DNA from: Frigoribacterium sp. Leaf8
GTDB taxonomy: Bacteria; Actinomycetota; Actinomycetes; Actinomycetales; Microbacteriaceae
DNA: 64,000 bases
Assembly: GCF_001421165.1 (NCBI RefSeq)
Contig: NZ_LMKB01000001.1
Location: forward strand, 393,184 to 457,183
Direction: 5' to 3'
Each line of letters starts with the position of its first letter. Within the stretch, counting starts at the first letter, position 1. Shown piece after piece: positions 43,451 through 52,934 of this stretch. The notes beneath the pieces were generated by a model. The model was not told the DNA's origin and did not search any database. It was given only the letters and a program-made list of their open reading frames with translations. The position numbers were made by a program, and so were the translations under genes.

Positions 43451-44857
43451 GTGACCCAGGACGCCCCCCGCCCCACCGCCAGCACGCCGACCGCCCCCGG
43501 CGAACCGGTCGTCGACACCGACGACCGCGCCGCCCGCCGCGAGTTCGACACCCCGTCGGGCCGCATCGTGGGTCGGGTCGACGGCGAGGTCGTGCGGGTG
43601 CTCGGCGTGCCCTACGCCGAAGCCGACCGCTTCGAGCCGCCGCGTCCGGTCGCACCCTGGCCCTCCCCGCTGCTCGCCTTCGACCGCGCCCCCGCCTCAC
43701 CGCAGGTCGCGTCGCCCGGGCTCGACGCCCTGATCGAGGGCGCCGCCGTCGGCATGGTCGACGACGAGCACTGCCAGCGCCTCTCGATCACCCTGCCCGC
43801 CGACCTCCTCGCCGACGAGCGCGTGCCGGTCATGGTGTGGATCCACGGCGGCTCGTACGTCTCGGGGGCGGGCGACCTGCGCGTCTACGACCCGCGCGCC
43901 CTCGTCGCCGAGCAGCGCGTGATCGTCGTCACCGTGACCTACCGGCTGGGCATGCTCGGTTTCTTCGGCGTCGGCGACGAGCTGCCCGCCAACCTCGGAC
44001 TGCTCGACCAGCTCGCGGCCGTCCGCTGGGTGCACGAGACGATCGAGGCGTTCGGGGGCGACTCGAGCCGCATCACCCTGTTCGGCCAGTCAGCCGGCGG
44101 CGACGCGATCGCGCACCTGATGATCAGCGAGGGCGCCCGGGGGCTCTTCGCCCGGGCCATCGTGCAGAGCGCGCCGCTCGGCATCGTGCGCGGCCGCAGC
44201 CGCATGGTGAAGGCGATGACGGAGGCGGTGGGCACGCCCCGCAAGGACGCTCCGCTCGACGAGCTGCTCGCCGGGCAGTCCGTGGCCGAGCGGGCGGCGA
44301 AGCGCTTCGGCCTGCGCGGCGGCATGGCCTTCGGGCTGCAGTACGGGCGGGCACCGCTGCCGACCGAGTCCGCCGCCGACGCCGCGTGGCGCGAGGTCGC
44401 GCCCGAGATCGACCTGCTGATCGGCGCGACGGCCGACGAGACCGCGGTGTTCGCCGAGTTCTCCCCCCTGCTGCAGCGGATGTTCGGCCTGCCCGTGGTC
44501 GGCCGGGCGATCCGACGCCTGATGATCGACGCCACGACGAAGGCCGTCTACCACCGGGCCGGTCGGGCCTTCGCCGAGCGGCACCGCGCCGCGGGCGGGC
44601 GCGTCTCGACGTTCGAGTTCACCTGGGAGCCCGAGGGAACGGCGTTCGGCGCCGCCCACATCACCGAGCTGCCGCTGCTGCTCGGTGGCCGCGAGGCCTG
44701 GGCGCACACCCGCCTGGTCGGCACCACCGACTGGGAGGACGTCGACCGCCGCGGCCGCAAGGTGCGCCAGATCTGGGCCGACTTCGCCCGCACCGGCACG
44801 GTGGCCGCCGACGCGACGGCCGGCCTCGCCGACACCCTGGTCGTCCACCGCCGCTGA
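43451..44857 (+). CDS. type B carboxylesterase
   Basis: The 468-residue esterase (COesterase family) has VMVWIHGGSYVSGAGDLRVY (oxyanion hole, about residues 126-145), NLGLLDQLAAVRWVHETIEA and the nucleophile elbow LFGQSAGGDA (Ser near 214). A Glu/Asp near TADETAVFAE and a late His complete the usual triad. It is cytoplasmic and of unknown ester specificity. CACCAT six bases before GTG 43451 suggests a leaderless message. Confidence 0.88.
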   Translation: MTQDAPRPTASTPTAPGEPVVDTDDRAARREFDTPSGRIVGRVDGEVVRVLGVPYAEADRFEPPRPVAPWPSPLLAFDRAPASPQVASPGLDALIEGAAVGMVDDEHCQRLSITLPADLLADERVPVMVWIHGGSYVSGAGDLRVYDPRALVAEQRVIVVTVTYRLGMLGFFGVGDELPANLGLLDQLAAVRWVHETIEAFGGDSSRITLFGQSAGGDAIAHLMISEGARGLFARAIVQSAPLGIVRGRSRMVKAMTEAVGTPRKDAPLDELLAGQSVAERAAKRFGLRGGMAFGLQYGRAPLPTESAADAAWREVAPEIDLLIGATADETAVFAEFSPLLQRMFGLPVVGRAIRRLMIDATTKAVYHRAGRAFAERHRAAGGRVSTFEFTWEPEGTAFGAAHITELPLLLGGREAWAHTRLVGTTDWEDVDRRGRKVRQIWADFARTGTVAADATAGLADTLVVHRR

Positions 44858-44903
44858 GCCGGTCCGTCCTGGGTGCCCTCGCCCGCGCCTCCTCTCGTCC
44901 CCG

Positions 44904-44960
44904 GGCACGGCTCCTCGCGTCCACAGGCGCGGCTCCTCTCATCCACAGGCGCGGCCCGGG
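44904..44960. repeat. 22-bp tandem repeat behind the esterase gene
   Basis: Units with CACGGCTCCTC or GCGCGGCTCCTC and TCCACAGG recur about every 22 bp, next to one dispersed-motif copy at 44883-44892. Confidence 0.75.
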
Positions 44961-45071
44961 GTTCGCGTGCGAGCGAGCCGCGACAATACGATCGACGGCA
45001 GAACCGATGCGCCGACGTCGCCGTACTCGCCCGCCCCGCCGTGCCCCGGCGCCGAGCACCTGAGGACCCCC

Positions 45072-45821
45072 GTGAAGAAGTTCCGCCGCAACCAGGCGCG
45101 CATGCACCTCGTCATGATGCTGACGCTGACGTTCACCACCGGCATCATCGACGCCGTCGGCTACCTCGGCCTCGACCGGGTGTTCACCGCGAACATGACC
45201 GGCAACGTGGTCATCCTCGGCATGGCCATCGCCCAGGCCGATGGTCTGCCGATCGTGGGCCCGATCGTGGCCCTGGCCGCGTTCCTGCTCGGAGCGGCGA
45301 TCGGCGGTCGGGTGCTGCGCGGCGGCCGTGCCGGGTGGTCGGGCCGCAGCACGACCTCGTTCGGCGTGACCGGCGGCGTGCTGCTCGGGCTCGGCATCTC
45401 GACCTTCTTCGTCGTGCCCGAAGAGAACACGCCGTGGGCCTTCACGATCACCGGCCTGCTGGGCGCCGCGATGGGGCTGCAGGCCGCCGCCGCGCGCAAG
45501 ATCGCCGTGGCCGACGTCACGACCGTGGTGGTCACGTCGACCATCGTCGGGCTCGCGTCCGAGTCGAAGCTCGCCGGCGGCACGGGCAAGAACTTCCCCC
45601 GGCGCGTGCTCGCCGTGGTGCTCATCCTCGCCGGTGCGGGCGTCGGTGCCCTCCTGCTGCAGGTGCACATCGGCGTGGGCATGGGCGTCGCCGGCGGGCT
45701 GACGCTGCTCGTCGCGCTGACCGGGCACCTCCTGCGCGAGCGACGCAGGGAGCTCGAGGGGCGCGAGGCCGAGGCGGCCGCGGCCGCGGCCGCGGCGACG
45801 GCCGGGGCGACCCGTGGCTGA
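45072..45821 (+). CDS. DUF1275 (YoaK) family membrane protein
   Basis: The 249-residue protein has about six helices and the family start LTFTTGIIDAVGYLGLDRVF followed by TANMTGNVVILGMAIAQADG. The C-terminus is a charged and Ala-rich tail. YoaK proteins have no assigned substrate. GAGGA precedes GTG 45072 and TACGAT (44987-44992) is a possible -10 box. Its stop overlaps the allantoinase start by eight bases (GTGGCTGA), so it is translated with allantoinase and may belong to purine or ureide handling (inference). Confidence 0.85.
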   Translation: MKKFRRNQARMHLVMMLTLTFTTGIIDAVGYLGLDRVFTANMTGNVVILGMAIAQADGLPIVGPIVALAAFLLGAAIGGRVLRGGRAGWSGRSTTSFGVTGGVLLGLGISTFFVVPEENTPWAFTITGLLGAAMGLQAAAARKIAVADVTTVVVTSTIVGLASESKLAGGTGKNFPRRVLAVVLILAGAGVGALLLQVHIGVGMGVAGGLTLLVALTGHLLRERRRELEGREAEAAAAAAAATAGATRG

Positions 45822-47232
45822 CGCCGTGCGGCACGACCTGGTCGTCCGGGCCCGTCGCGCCTGGGTCGACGGCGTCTGGCGCGAGGCGAGCGTCTCCGTC
45901 CGTGACGGCCGCGTCGTCGCGATCGGCGGCCTCACCGACGAGGTCGACGCCACCGTCGACGTGACCCTCCCCGACGACCAGGTGCTGCTGCCCGGCATCG
46001 TCGACAGCCACGTGCACGTCAACGAGCCCGGACGCACCGAGTGGGAGGGCTTCGCGACGGCGACCCGTGCCGCCGCCGCCGGGGGCGTCACGACGATCGT
46101 CGACATGCCCCTCAACAGCATCCCGCCGACGACGACCGTCGAGGCCCTCGAGCAGAAGCGCGCCGCCGCGGGCCCCCAGTCGGTCGTCGACGTCGGGTTC
46201 TGGGGCGGGGCGATCCCTGCGAACCTCGGCACGGGCGACCTGCGGGCGCTGCACGAGGCCGGCGTCTTCGGGTTCAAGGCCTTCCTGTCACCGTCGGGGG
46301 TCGACGAGTTCCCGCACCTGTCGACCGAGCAGCTGCACCAGGCGATGGCCGAACTGGCGGTCTTCGACGGCCTGCTGATCGTGCACGCCGAGGACCCCGA
46401 CGGCCTCGACGCCGCCGCGGCCTCGCCGACCGAGGCGCCCGGGGCGCCCGAGGCGCCCGCAGCAGGAGGCGCGGCCTACGACGCGTTCGTCCGCTCGCGT
46501 CCCGACGTGGTCGAGCGCACGGCGATCGAGCACGTGGTCGACGCCCTGCGTGCCACGGGTGGACGCGCCCACGTGCTGCACCTCTCGTCGGCGACGGCGC
46601 TCGACACCATCCGGGCGGCCAAGGCCGAGGGGCTGCGACTCACGGTCGAGACCTGCCCGCACTACCTGACCTTCGACGCCGAGCACATCGGTGACGGGGC
46701 GACGCAGTTCAAGTGCTGCCCGCCGATCCGCGGCGAGGCCAACCGCGAACTGCTCTGGCAGGCGCTGGTCGACGGCACGATCGACGTCGTCGCGAGCGAC
46801 CACTCGCCGTCGACCCGCGAGCTCAAGTTCGCCGGCGGCCCCGACGCCGCACACGGCGACTTCGACGTGGCGTGGGGCGGCATCTCGGGCCTCGAGCTGA
46901 GCTTCCGCGCCGTGTGGACCGGGGCACGGCAGCGCGGCATCCCCCTCGAGGCCGTCGTCGGATGGATGTCCCGGGGCACGGCGGCGCTCGTCGGCCTGCC
47001 GACGAAGGGGCGGATCTCGGTCGGCGCCGACGCCGACCTCGTCGCCTTCGCCCCCGAGACGCCCGTGACGATCGACGTCGACGACCTCTCGCACCGCAAC
47101 CCCGTGACCGCGTACGACGACGCACGCCTGTTCGGCGAGGTCGCGGCGACGTGGGTGGGCGGCCGGTTGGCGGGGCCGAGCGCGCCTCCTGCGCGGTTGC
47201 TCGTCCGTCCCGACACCGGGGTCGCCTCGTGA
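45814..47232 (+). CDS. allB: allantoinase
   Basis: The 472-residue cyclic amidohydrolase opens the allantoin ring to allantoate. Metal ligands are seen in GIVDSHVHVNEPGRTEWEGF, the carboxylated Lys in GFKAFLSPSG, His in HAEDPDG and VLHLSSA, and Asp in VVASDHSPSTREL. ETCPHYLTFDAEHIGDGATQ and FKCCPPIRGEANRELLW are typical of AllB rather than dihydroorotase or hydantoinase. GTG 45814 overlaps the DUF1275 gene. A Pro/Ala-rich loop near residue 205 contains one dispersed-motif copy. Confidence 0.92.
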   Translation: MADAVRHDLVVRARRAWVDGVWREASVSVRDGRVVAIGGLTDEVDATVDVTLPDDQVLLPGIVDSHVHVNEPGRTEWEGFATATRAAAAGGVTTIVDMPLNSIPPTTTVEALEQKRAAAGPQSVVDVGFWGGAIPANLGTGDLRALHEAGVFGFKAFLSPSGVDEFPHLSTEQLHQAMAELAVFDGLLIVHAEDPDGLDAAAASPTEAPGAPEAPAAGGAAYDAFVRSRPDVVERTAIEHVVDALRATGGRAHVLHLSSATALDTIRAAKAEGLRLTVETCPHYLTFDAEHIGDGATQFKCCPPIRGEANRELLWQALVDGTIDVVASDHSPSTRELKFAGGPDAAHGDFDVAWGGISGLELSFRAVWTGARQRGIPLEAVVGWMSRGTAALVGLPTKGRISVGADADLVAFAPETPVTIDVDDLSHRNPVTAYDDARLFGEVAATWVGGRLAGPSAPPARLLVRPDTGVAS

Positions 47233-47266
47233 GGGGCGGCCCCAGCGCCTTCGCCGAGGTCGCGGC

Positions 47267-47998
47267 GTGAGTCCGACGAAGGCGGCGGCTCCCGTCGAGG
47301 TCGCACCGGGCGTGCACTTCGTCGAGGGTCCCGCGTCGAACTGGACGATCCTCGCGGGCGACGGCACCCTGACGCTGGTCGACGCCGGCTACCCGGCCGA
47401 CCTCGAGCTGGTGGAGTCGTCGCTCCGGGCCGTGGCGTCGGCGACGGGCGCCGGTGACGCCCGGCTCACGTCGGCGCTCGTGACGCACGGGCACAGCGAC
47501 CACATCGGCACCGTCTCGGCCCTGCGTCGGCGGCACGGCTTCGAGGTCTTCGCGGCGCACGCCGAGGTGCCGAACGTGACCCGCGAGCAGCTGCACCAGG
47601 TCACCGTCGGCGACGTCCTGCCGCACCTGTACAAGCCGCGGTTCGCCCGCTGGGTGCTGCACGCGGTGCGCGCCGGAGGCCTGGGCGACGTGGCCGTGAC
47701 CGACGTCGTGCCGCTCGACCTCGGGGCGTCGCGCACGTTCAGCGGTCACCGTGTCGTGCCGACGGCCGCGGTCGGTCACACCCCCGGGCACACCGTCTTC
47801 GCGCTACCCGACGACGACGTCCTGATCACGGGCGACGCCCTTGTCACCGGCCACCCGACCTCACGGCTCGACGGCGTGCAGATGCTGCACCCGATCTTCC
47901 ACTCCGACCTCGCCGAGGCGGGCCGCACCTACGGGCGGCTGGTCGACCGAGGGGCACGGGTGGTGCTGCCGGGTCACGGGCCGGTGCTGCGCCGCTGA
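47267..47998 (+). CDS. metallo-beta-lactamase fold hydrolase
   Basis: The 243-residue enzyme has the MBL motif THGHSDHIG (about residues 73-81), further ligands in AVGHTPGHTVF and ITGDALVTG, and a late PGHGPVL. It follows allantoinase after 34 bases on the same strand, so it may be co-transcribed, but a purine role is only inference. The glyoxalase II-like group is an alternative. Confidence 0.85.
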   Translation: MSPTKAAAPVEVAPGVHFVEGPASNWTILAGDGTLTLVDAGYPADLELVESSLRAVASATGAGDARLTSALVTHGHSDHIGTVSALRRRHGFEVFAAHAEVPNVTREQLHQVTVGDVLPHLYKPRFARWVLHAVRAGGLGDVAVTDVVPLDLGASRTFSGHRVVPTAAVGHTPGHTVFALPDDDVLITGDALVTGHPTSRLDGVQMLHPIFHSDLAEAGRTYGRLVDRGARVVLPGHGPVLRR

Positions 47999-48009
47999 CG
48001 ACACAGCAC

Positions 48010-48042
48010 GGGGCCGTCCGGCTCGTGCCGGCCGCCGGCCCC
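48010..48042. terminator. GC-rich stem-loop between convergent genes
   Basis: GGGGCCG (48010-48016) pairs with CGGCCCC (48036-48042), with CCGGC/GCCGG pairing inside. It stands between the MBL gene and the wall-binding protein gene. Confidence 0.5.
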
Positions 48043-48068
48043 GGTCATGGCGACGCGCGCGATCCCGG

Positions 48069-49283
48069 TCAGCAGAGCCGGCTGAGGTCCGCGACCCGAT
48101 CTGCGAGGGCGGACGGACCGCCGAGCAGCACGACCTCGTCGGGTTGCTGGAAGTCCACGGCATGGTACGTCGCGCTGGGCATGCACGCGGCGCGCGACGT
48201 GAAGAGGGGTTGGCGCAGGTACCCCGCAGCGGCAGCACCGGCCAGGGCGTCGGGGAAGTTCTCCCCGTTCGCCACGAAGACGCTCGTCTCGGTGAAGTGG
48301 TCGACGCCGTAGGGCAGTCCCCAGTGCGTCGAGAAAGCGGTCGACCCTGTCCAGTGCGAGGTCTCGTAGCGGTCGCCACCCGACAGCCTCTCCACTTCAT
48401 GGGCCGTGCCGTCGACGGGCGCGACGCGTCTCAGGTCGTCGACGATGCCCTGGCTCATGACCGCGGGACCGCCGACCGGATACAGGTAGCCCGGATCGAC
48501 GGCGGCGATGAGGTCTCGGGTCGGCTCGTCGAGTGACGGTGCTTCTCCGGGTACGAGGATGAGTGGCATGTCGTGGGCGCCGGCAGCGGCCGAGGCCGCG
48601 AGGGCGTCGGGGAACGATCGACCCGTGGCGACGAAGAGCGCTCCGTCGTCGAAGCTGACGTCGTAGCCGGTGTGGTCGGCGGGGTCGTAGAGGGAGATGA
48701 CGTCTCGCGGCCTCCCGACGGCCGGCGCCTGCCAGGTGTCGTCCACGAACGCGTCGATCGAGATGGCGCGCGACGTGGCGAAGCGGTCCGCTCCGAACAC
48801 ACGGTCGACGGTGGCGCCGGGAACGACGCGCTCGACCTGGTCGACGACCCGGGGCGAGAGCGACGTCTCGCCACCGACCACGACGACGCGTTCGGGGTCG
48901 AGCCGCGCGATCTCGGCGAGGACGACCGCCGGCACCTCAGTCGTGTCGGACAAGAGCAACGGCCCGCCGAGGTGTGCGGCCGCGGGGGCGGCACTCAGGG
49001 CGTCCGCGAAACCGCGTCCCGAGGCGAGGTAGACGACCCGCGCCTCCCGGGTCCTGTCGATCGCAGGCCCGACGGGCTCGACGGGCGTCTCGTCGTCCGA
49101 GAAGACGCTCTGACTGATGCGGACGGCCGTCGAGAAACGGTCGTCGCCGGCGACACGAACGACGACCGCGTCGCTTTCCGCAGCCCGGGCGGATACGGGG
49201 ATCGACGTGCAGAACACGGCGGTCAGCGCCGCCGTGGCCACCAATGCCCCGATCGTCCGCCGCGTCGTCACGATCTCGTTCAT
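48069..49283 (-). CDS. exported cell-wall-binding repeat 2 protein
   Basis: The 404-residue protein has a signal peptide (TIGALVATAALTAVFCTSIP, cleavage after SARA near residue 38) and three CWB2 (PF04122) repeats, each with a GDRF/GADRF-like start and a FADALS/FPDAL hallmark: DDRFSTAVRI, GADRFATSRA, GGDRYETSHW; GRGFADALSA, GRSFPDALAA, GENFPDALAG. CWB2 triplets bind wall polymers non-covalently. No catalytic domain is attached. The chain ends in Cys, which may pair with the Cys in SRAACMPSA. AGAGG precedes ATG 49283. Confidence 0.87.
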   Translation of the reverse strand: MNEIVTTRRTIGALVATAALTAVFCTSIPVSARAAESDAVVVRVAGDDRFSTAVRISQSVFSDDETPVEPVGPAIDRTREARVVYLASGRGFADALSAAPAAAHLGGPLLLSDTTEVPAVVLAEIARLDPERVVVVGGETSLSPRVVDQVERVVPGATVDRVFGADRFATSRAISIDAFVDDTWQAPAVGRPRDVISLYDPADHTGYDVSFDDGALFVATGRSFPDALAASAAAGAHDMPLILVPGEAPSLDEPTRDLIAAVDPGYLYPVGGPAVMSQGIVDDLRRVAPVDGTAHEVERLSGGDRYETSHWTGSTAFSTHWGLPYGVDHFTETSVFVANGENFPDALAGAAAAGYLRQPLFTSRAACMPSATYHAVDFQQPDEVVLLGGPSALADRVADLSRLC

Positions 49284-49479
49284 CTCGTCGCCTCTCGTCA
49301 CCCCCACCGCTCGAGCCGAGACCGGTGTTTCCGTCCGACAACATAGCGCCCGGGCGAACCCGCGAGGCACCGAGCAGGCCGCCCCGCCGCCCGGCCGCCC
49401 GGCGTGCCACCCACCCGGCCCAGGCCACTCTGGACGCGAGCCGAGGTCGTGAGGTCAGCCCCGTGAGCTGACGTCAGGC

Positions 49480-50430
49480 TCATTCGAGCTCGGACAGCTC
49501 GGCGTACAGCTCGGTGATCTCGGCGACGCGGCTGCGGCCACCCTCGGGCCGGCCGGCGCGCACGGTCTCGGTCAGCACCGCCCCGGCCAGCAGGGCGGCC
49601 AGGCTCATCGCGCTCGCGTAGCTGTCGAACGGGGCAGGGGTCTCGACCGGGCAGTCGAGCCTCACCGTCACGTCGACGCCACGCAGCGACGGATCGGCCA
49701 CGAGCACCACGGGCACGCCGCGCGCAGCCAGGGACGACAGCACGCCGGCGAACCCGGCCGGCCGACGACGGAACCCCACCAGGACGACGACGTCGCGCGC
49801 CCCGAGCCCGACCAGCTCTTCGCCGATGGACTGGCCCGGCTGCGGCGCCACGCGCACGTCGTCCCGCGCCTGGACCAGCTGCTGCCGCAGGTGGAGCGCC
49901 ACCGGGTAGCTGTTGCGGAACCCGGCCACAACGACCCGCTCGGCCCCGGCGACCAACGCCGCGGCACGCTCGAGTCGGCCGTCGGAGAGCCCCGAGAGCA
50001 TCACGTCGAGGTTGTGACGTTCGGCCTCGGCGTGCTCGGCGAGCCCACCGGAGGCGCGGGTCGGCCCGACCGGGACGCCACGGCTGCGCGACGCCCTCGC
50101 CTGGTCGCGCACCTCTTGCGCGTCGGTGAAGCCGAGCCGCCGGAACAGCCGCGACACCGTCGCCTTCGAGACGCCGCTCTGCTCGGCGATCTCGGTGGCG
50201 GTGTAGACGGCGAGATCGTCCAGGTGGTCGAGGATGAAGTCGGCCGCTCGCTGTTCCTGCGGCGAGAGGCGGCCGTAGCCCGAGTCGATGCGGTCACGGA
50301 TGCCCGCCCCCTCGACCGGGCCCGCGCCTCCTTCACCCTCGGCCGCGTCCGCGCCGGCGGCAGCGGTGGCAGCGGCGACATCGCCGTGCGTGTCGTCGCC
50401 GTGAGCACCGTCTCCGCGGCGGCCGCTCAC
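49480..50430 (-). CDS. RpiR/MurR family transcriptional regulator
   Basis: The 316-residue regulator has an N-terminal helix-turn-helix (about residues 45-115; EIAEQSGVSKATVSRLFRRL) and a SIS domain (about 140-290; RVVVAGFRNSYPVALHLRQQ, DVVVLVGFRRRPAGFAGVLS) that binds a phosphorylated sugar or similar effector. GTG 50430 overlaps the stop of the allantoate amidohydrolase gene, so it is part of the ureide operon and the best candidate to control it. The first 35 residues are a disordered Gly/Ala/Asp stretch. Confidence 0.87.
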   Translation of the reverse strand: MSGRRGDGAHGDDTHGDVAAATAAAGADAAEGEGGAGPVEGAGIRDRIDSGYGRLSPQEQRAADFILDHLDDLAVYTATEIAEQSGVSKATVSRLFRRLGFTDAQEVRDQARASRSRGVPVGPTRASGGLAEHAEAERHNLDVMLSGLSDGRLERAAALVAGAERVVVAGFRNSYPVALHLRQQLVQARDDVRVAPQPGQSIGEELVGLGARDVVVLVGFRRRPAGFAGVLSSLAARGVPVVLVADPSLRGVDVTVRLDCPVETPAPFDSYASAMSLAALLAGAVLTETVRAGRPEGGRSRVAEITELYAELSELE

Positions 50431-51683
50431 GCGGACGCCCGCGCCGCGACCGGGTGCGCCGCGGCGACCGCGTGCACGGCGGCCTCGAAGGCGTCGAGCG
50501 CGACGGCCACGTCGTCGATCGTGACGATCTCGTCGGGGTGGTGGCTGATGCCGCCGTTGCCGCAGCGGACGAAGAGCATGGCCCACTCGGTCAGCTCGGC
50601 GACGGCCATGGCGTCGTGCCCGGCCTTCGAGAACAGCACCATCGGGTCGGCGTCGCCGGTGGCGGCGATGCCCTCGCGGACGAACCCCCGGAGGCGCGGT
50701 GAGGCCACGACGGCCGGCGCACGGTGGGTCTCGTCCACCGCGAGGGTCAGCCCTCGACGCTCGCCGACCTCGGCCGCGACGGCCTGGATGCCGGCCCAGA
50801 CCTCGTCGCGTCGGTCGTCGTGTTCGCCGCGGAGGTCGAGGCTGAACTCGACGAGACCGGGGATGACGTTGACGCCGCCGGGGAACGCCTGCAGGCGACC
50901 CACCGTGGCGATGCAGTCGGCCTCTCGGGCCAGTCGCTCGACCGCGAGGACGATCTCGCTGGCCCCGGCGAGCGCGTCGTGCCGACGGTGGAACGGGACG
51001 CCCCCCGCGTGACCGGCGACCCCGGTCAGCGTCAGTTCGAAACGTCGTGCCCCGGCGATCGACGAGACGACGGCGAGCGCCAAGTCGGCCTCCTCGAGGT
51101 AGGGGCCCTGCTCGATGTGGGTCTCGAGGTAGCCGATCACGTCGGCCGGTTCGTAGGCGGCCTCGCCGACCCGGTCCGGGTCGAGGCCGAACGCCACGAA
51201 GGCCTCGTGCAGCGTCGTGCCGGACGCGTCGGCCAGGGACCACCACTCGGGCAGCCAGGTGCCGGCGACCGCACGGGAACCGAGCAGGGCGGTGCCGAAA
51301 CGGGTGCCCTCTTCGTCACCGAAGGCGAGGACCTCGATCGCGAACGGCAGACGGGTGCCGGACGCCTCGAGCCGCGCGACCAGGGCGATGCCGAGCAGCA
51401 CGCCGAGGATGCCGTCGTAGCGGCCGGCGTCGGGCACCGTGTCGAGGTGCGAGCCGAGCAGCAGGGCGGGCAGGCCGGGCTCGGTGCCCTCGTAGCGGCC
51501 GCGCTGGTTGCCGGCCGCGTCCTGCCAGGTGGTCATGCCGGCCCGTCGCATCCACTCGCCGGCCATCGCGTTCACCCGGGCGTGCTCAGGCGAGAGGTAC
51601 ACGCGCTCGATGCCGGTGGGGCTGCTCGAGACCGTGGCCAGGGCGTCGCAGCGTTCGAGGACGAGGCGGGCCTCGTCGCTCAC
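50427..51683 (-). CDS. allC: allantoate amidohydrolase (M20 family)
   Basis: The 418-residue metal-dependent hydrolase converts allantoate to ureidoglycine, ammonia and CO2. Ligands lie in LLGSHLDTVPDAG (His, Asp), FGDEEGTRFG (Glu pair), ETHIEQGPYLE (His) and GNGGISHHPDE (His). N-carbamoyl-amino-acid hydrolase is the alternative; the neighbourhood favours allantoate. GGAGG of a dispersed-motif copy stands six bases before GTG 51683. The start overlaps the pucG stop. Confidence 0.87.
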   Translation of the reverse strand: MSDEARLVLERCDALATVSSSPTGIERVYLSPEHARVNAMAGEWMRRAGMTTWQDAAGNQRGRYEGTEPGLPALLLGSHLDTVPDAGRYDGILGVLLGIALVARLEASGTRLPFAIEVLAFGDEEGTRFGTALLGSRAVAGTWLPEWWSLADASGTTLHEAFVAFGLDPDRVGEAAYEPADVIGYLETHIEQGPYLEEADLALAVVSSIAGARRFELTLTGVAGHAGGVPFHRRHDALAGASEIVLAVERLAREADCIATVGRLQAFPGGVNVIPGLVEFSLDLRGEHDDRRDEVWAGIQAVAAEVGERRGLTLAVDETHRAPAVVASPRLRGFVREGIAATGDADPMVLFSKAGHDAMAVAELTEWAMLFVRCGNGGISHHPDEIVTIDDVAVALDAFEAAVHAVAAAHPVAARASA

Positions 51684-52927
51684 GCCGCGCCTCCTGCCCG
51701 GTCGGCGTCGAGGTAGACGTCGTACGCGGCCCCGACGCCGCCCCCGCTCGTGATCGGTGCACCCTCGCGGCGGAGCACGGCCTCGAACGCGGCGAGCGTC
51801 GTGAGCACGGTGTCGCGACGGGCGTTGTAGCCCATCGTGCCGATGCGCCAGACCTTGCCGTGCAGCGGGCCGAACGAGGTGCCGATCTCGATGCCGAAGT
51901 CGGTGAGCAGGGCACCGCGCACCCGGTCGCCGTCGACCCCGTCGGGGATGACCACGGCGACCACGTTGTTCATCTTGTGCGCGAGGTCGCCGAACGTCTC
52001 GAGGCCGAGCCCCTGCACCCCGGCGAGCATGGCGCGGCCGTGCAGCTCGTGTCGTGCCACCACGGCGTCGACTCCCTCGTCGACGACGAGGCGGGCGCAC
52101 TCGCGGGCGCCCCAGAGCATGGTGGTCGCCTCGGTGTGGTGGTTGAGGCGCTGAGGACCCCAGTAGTCGAAGATCATCGCGAGGTCGAAGTAGTTCGACG
52201 CGATGCGTCGGCTGCTGGTCGTGTCGCCGTCGGTGCGGATGCCCGCCTCGATCGACGTGCGGGCCCGGATGACCTCGACCGCCCGTTCGCCGTAGGTGAC
52301 GGGAGACGAGCCCGAGGGGCCGCCGAGGCACTTCTGCAGGCCGGCGCTGACGGCGTCGAGGCCGAGTTCGTCGGTGCGGAAGGCGTTGCCGACGATCGAC
52401 GCCGTGACGTCGGTGTAGAAGAGCACGCCGTGACGGGCGCAGACCTCGCCGAGCCCCTCGAGGGGCTGGGCGACCGTCGTCGAGGTGTCGCCGTGCACGA
52501 CCGCGAGCAGCTTCGGCTGGACGCGCTCGATCGCCTCGACGATGGTCTCGAGCGGGAAGACCTGGCCCCAGGGCACCTCGATGACGTGGACCTCGGCCCC
52601 GCAGCGCTCCGCGATCTCGCGCAGGAGGTGGCCGAAACGACCGAAGACGGGCACGAGCACCTTGTCGCCCGGTTCGATCAACGACACGAGCGAGGCCTCG
52701 ATGCCGGCGCGCGAGGTGCCGTCGACGAGCAGGGTCTGCTCGTTCGAGGTCTGGAACACCTCGCGGTAGAGCGCCTGGGTCTCGTCCATGTAGGCGGTCA
52801 TGGCCGGGTCGTACTGCCCCACGAGCTGCGCCGACATCGCCCGGAGCACCCGGGGATCGGCGTTGATCGGGCCGGGGCCCATCAGGAGGCGGGCGGGCGG
52901 GTCGATCGGCTGGAAGACGCGTTTCAC
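51680..52927 (-). CDS. pucG: (S)-ureidoglycine-glyoxylate aminotransferase type PLP enzyme
   Basis: The 415-residue class V aminotransferase has LMGPGPINADPRVLRAMSAQ at the N-terminus, LVDGTSRAGIEASLVSLIEP, HGDTSTTVAQPLEGLGEVC and the PLP lysine in SAGLQKCLGGPSGSSP. PucG moves the amino group of ureidoglycine to glyoxylate, the step after AllC. Alanine- or serine-glyoxylate aminotransferase is the alternative outside this context. GTG 52927 is preferred over GTG 52978 because TAGGGT stands seven bases before it and homology begins here. Confidence 0.87.
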   Translation of the reverse strand: MKRVFQPIDPPARLLMGPGPINADPRVLRAMSAQLVGQYDPAMTAYMDETQALYREVFQTSNEQTLLVDGTSRAGIEASLVSLIEPGDKVLVPVFGRFGHLLREIAERCGAEVHVIEVPWGQVFPLETIVEAIERVQPKLLAVVHGDTSTTVAQPLEGLGEVCARHGVLFYTDVTASIVGNAFRTDELGLDAVSAGLQKCLGGPSGSSPVTYGERAVEVIRARTSIEAGIRTDGDTTSSRRIASNYFDLAMIFDYWGPQRLNHHTEATTMLWGARECARLVVDEGVDAVVARHELHGRAMLAGVQGLGLETFGDLAHKMNNVVAVVIPDGVDGDRVRGALLTDFGIEIGTSFGPLHGKVWRIGTMGYNARRDTVLTTLAAFEAVLRREGAPITSGGGVGAAYDVYLDADRAGGAA

Positions 52928-52934
52928 CCGTCCC

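Noticed and set aside
45814-47232. Dihydroorotase or hydantoinase
   Set aside because: The ligand pattern alone would allow it, but GATQFKCCPPIRG and the uricase-allantoate neighbourhood favour allantoinase.
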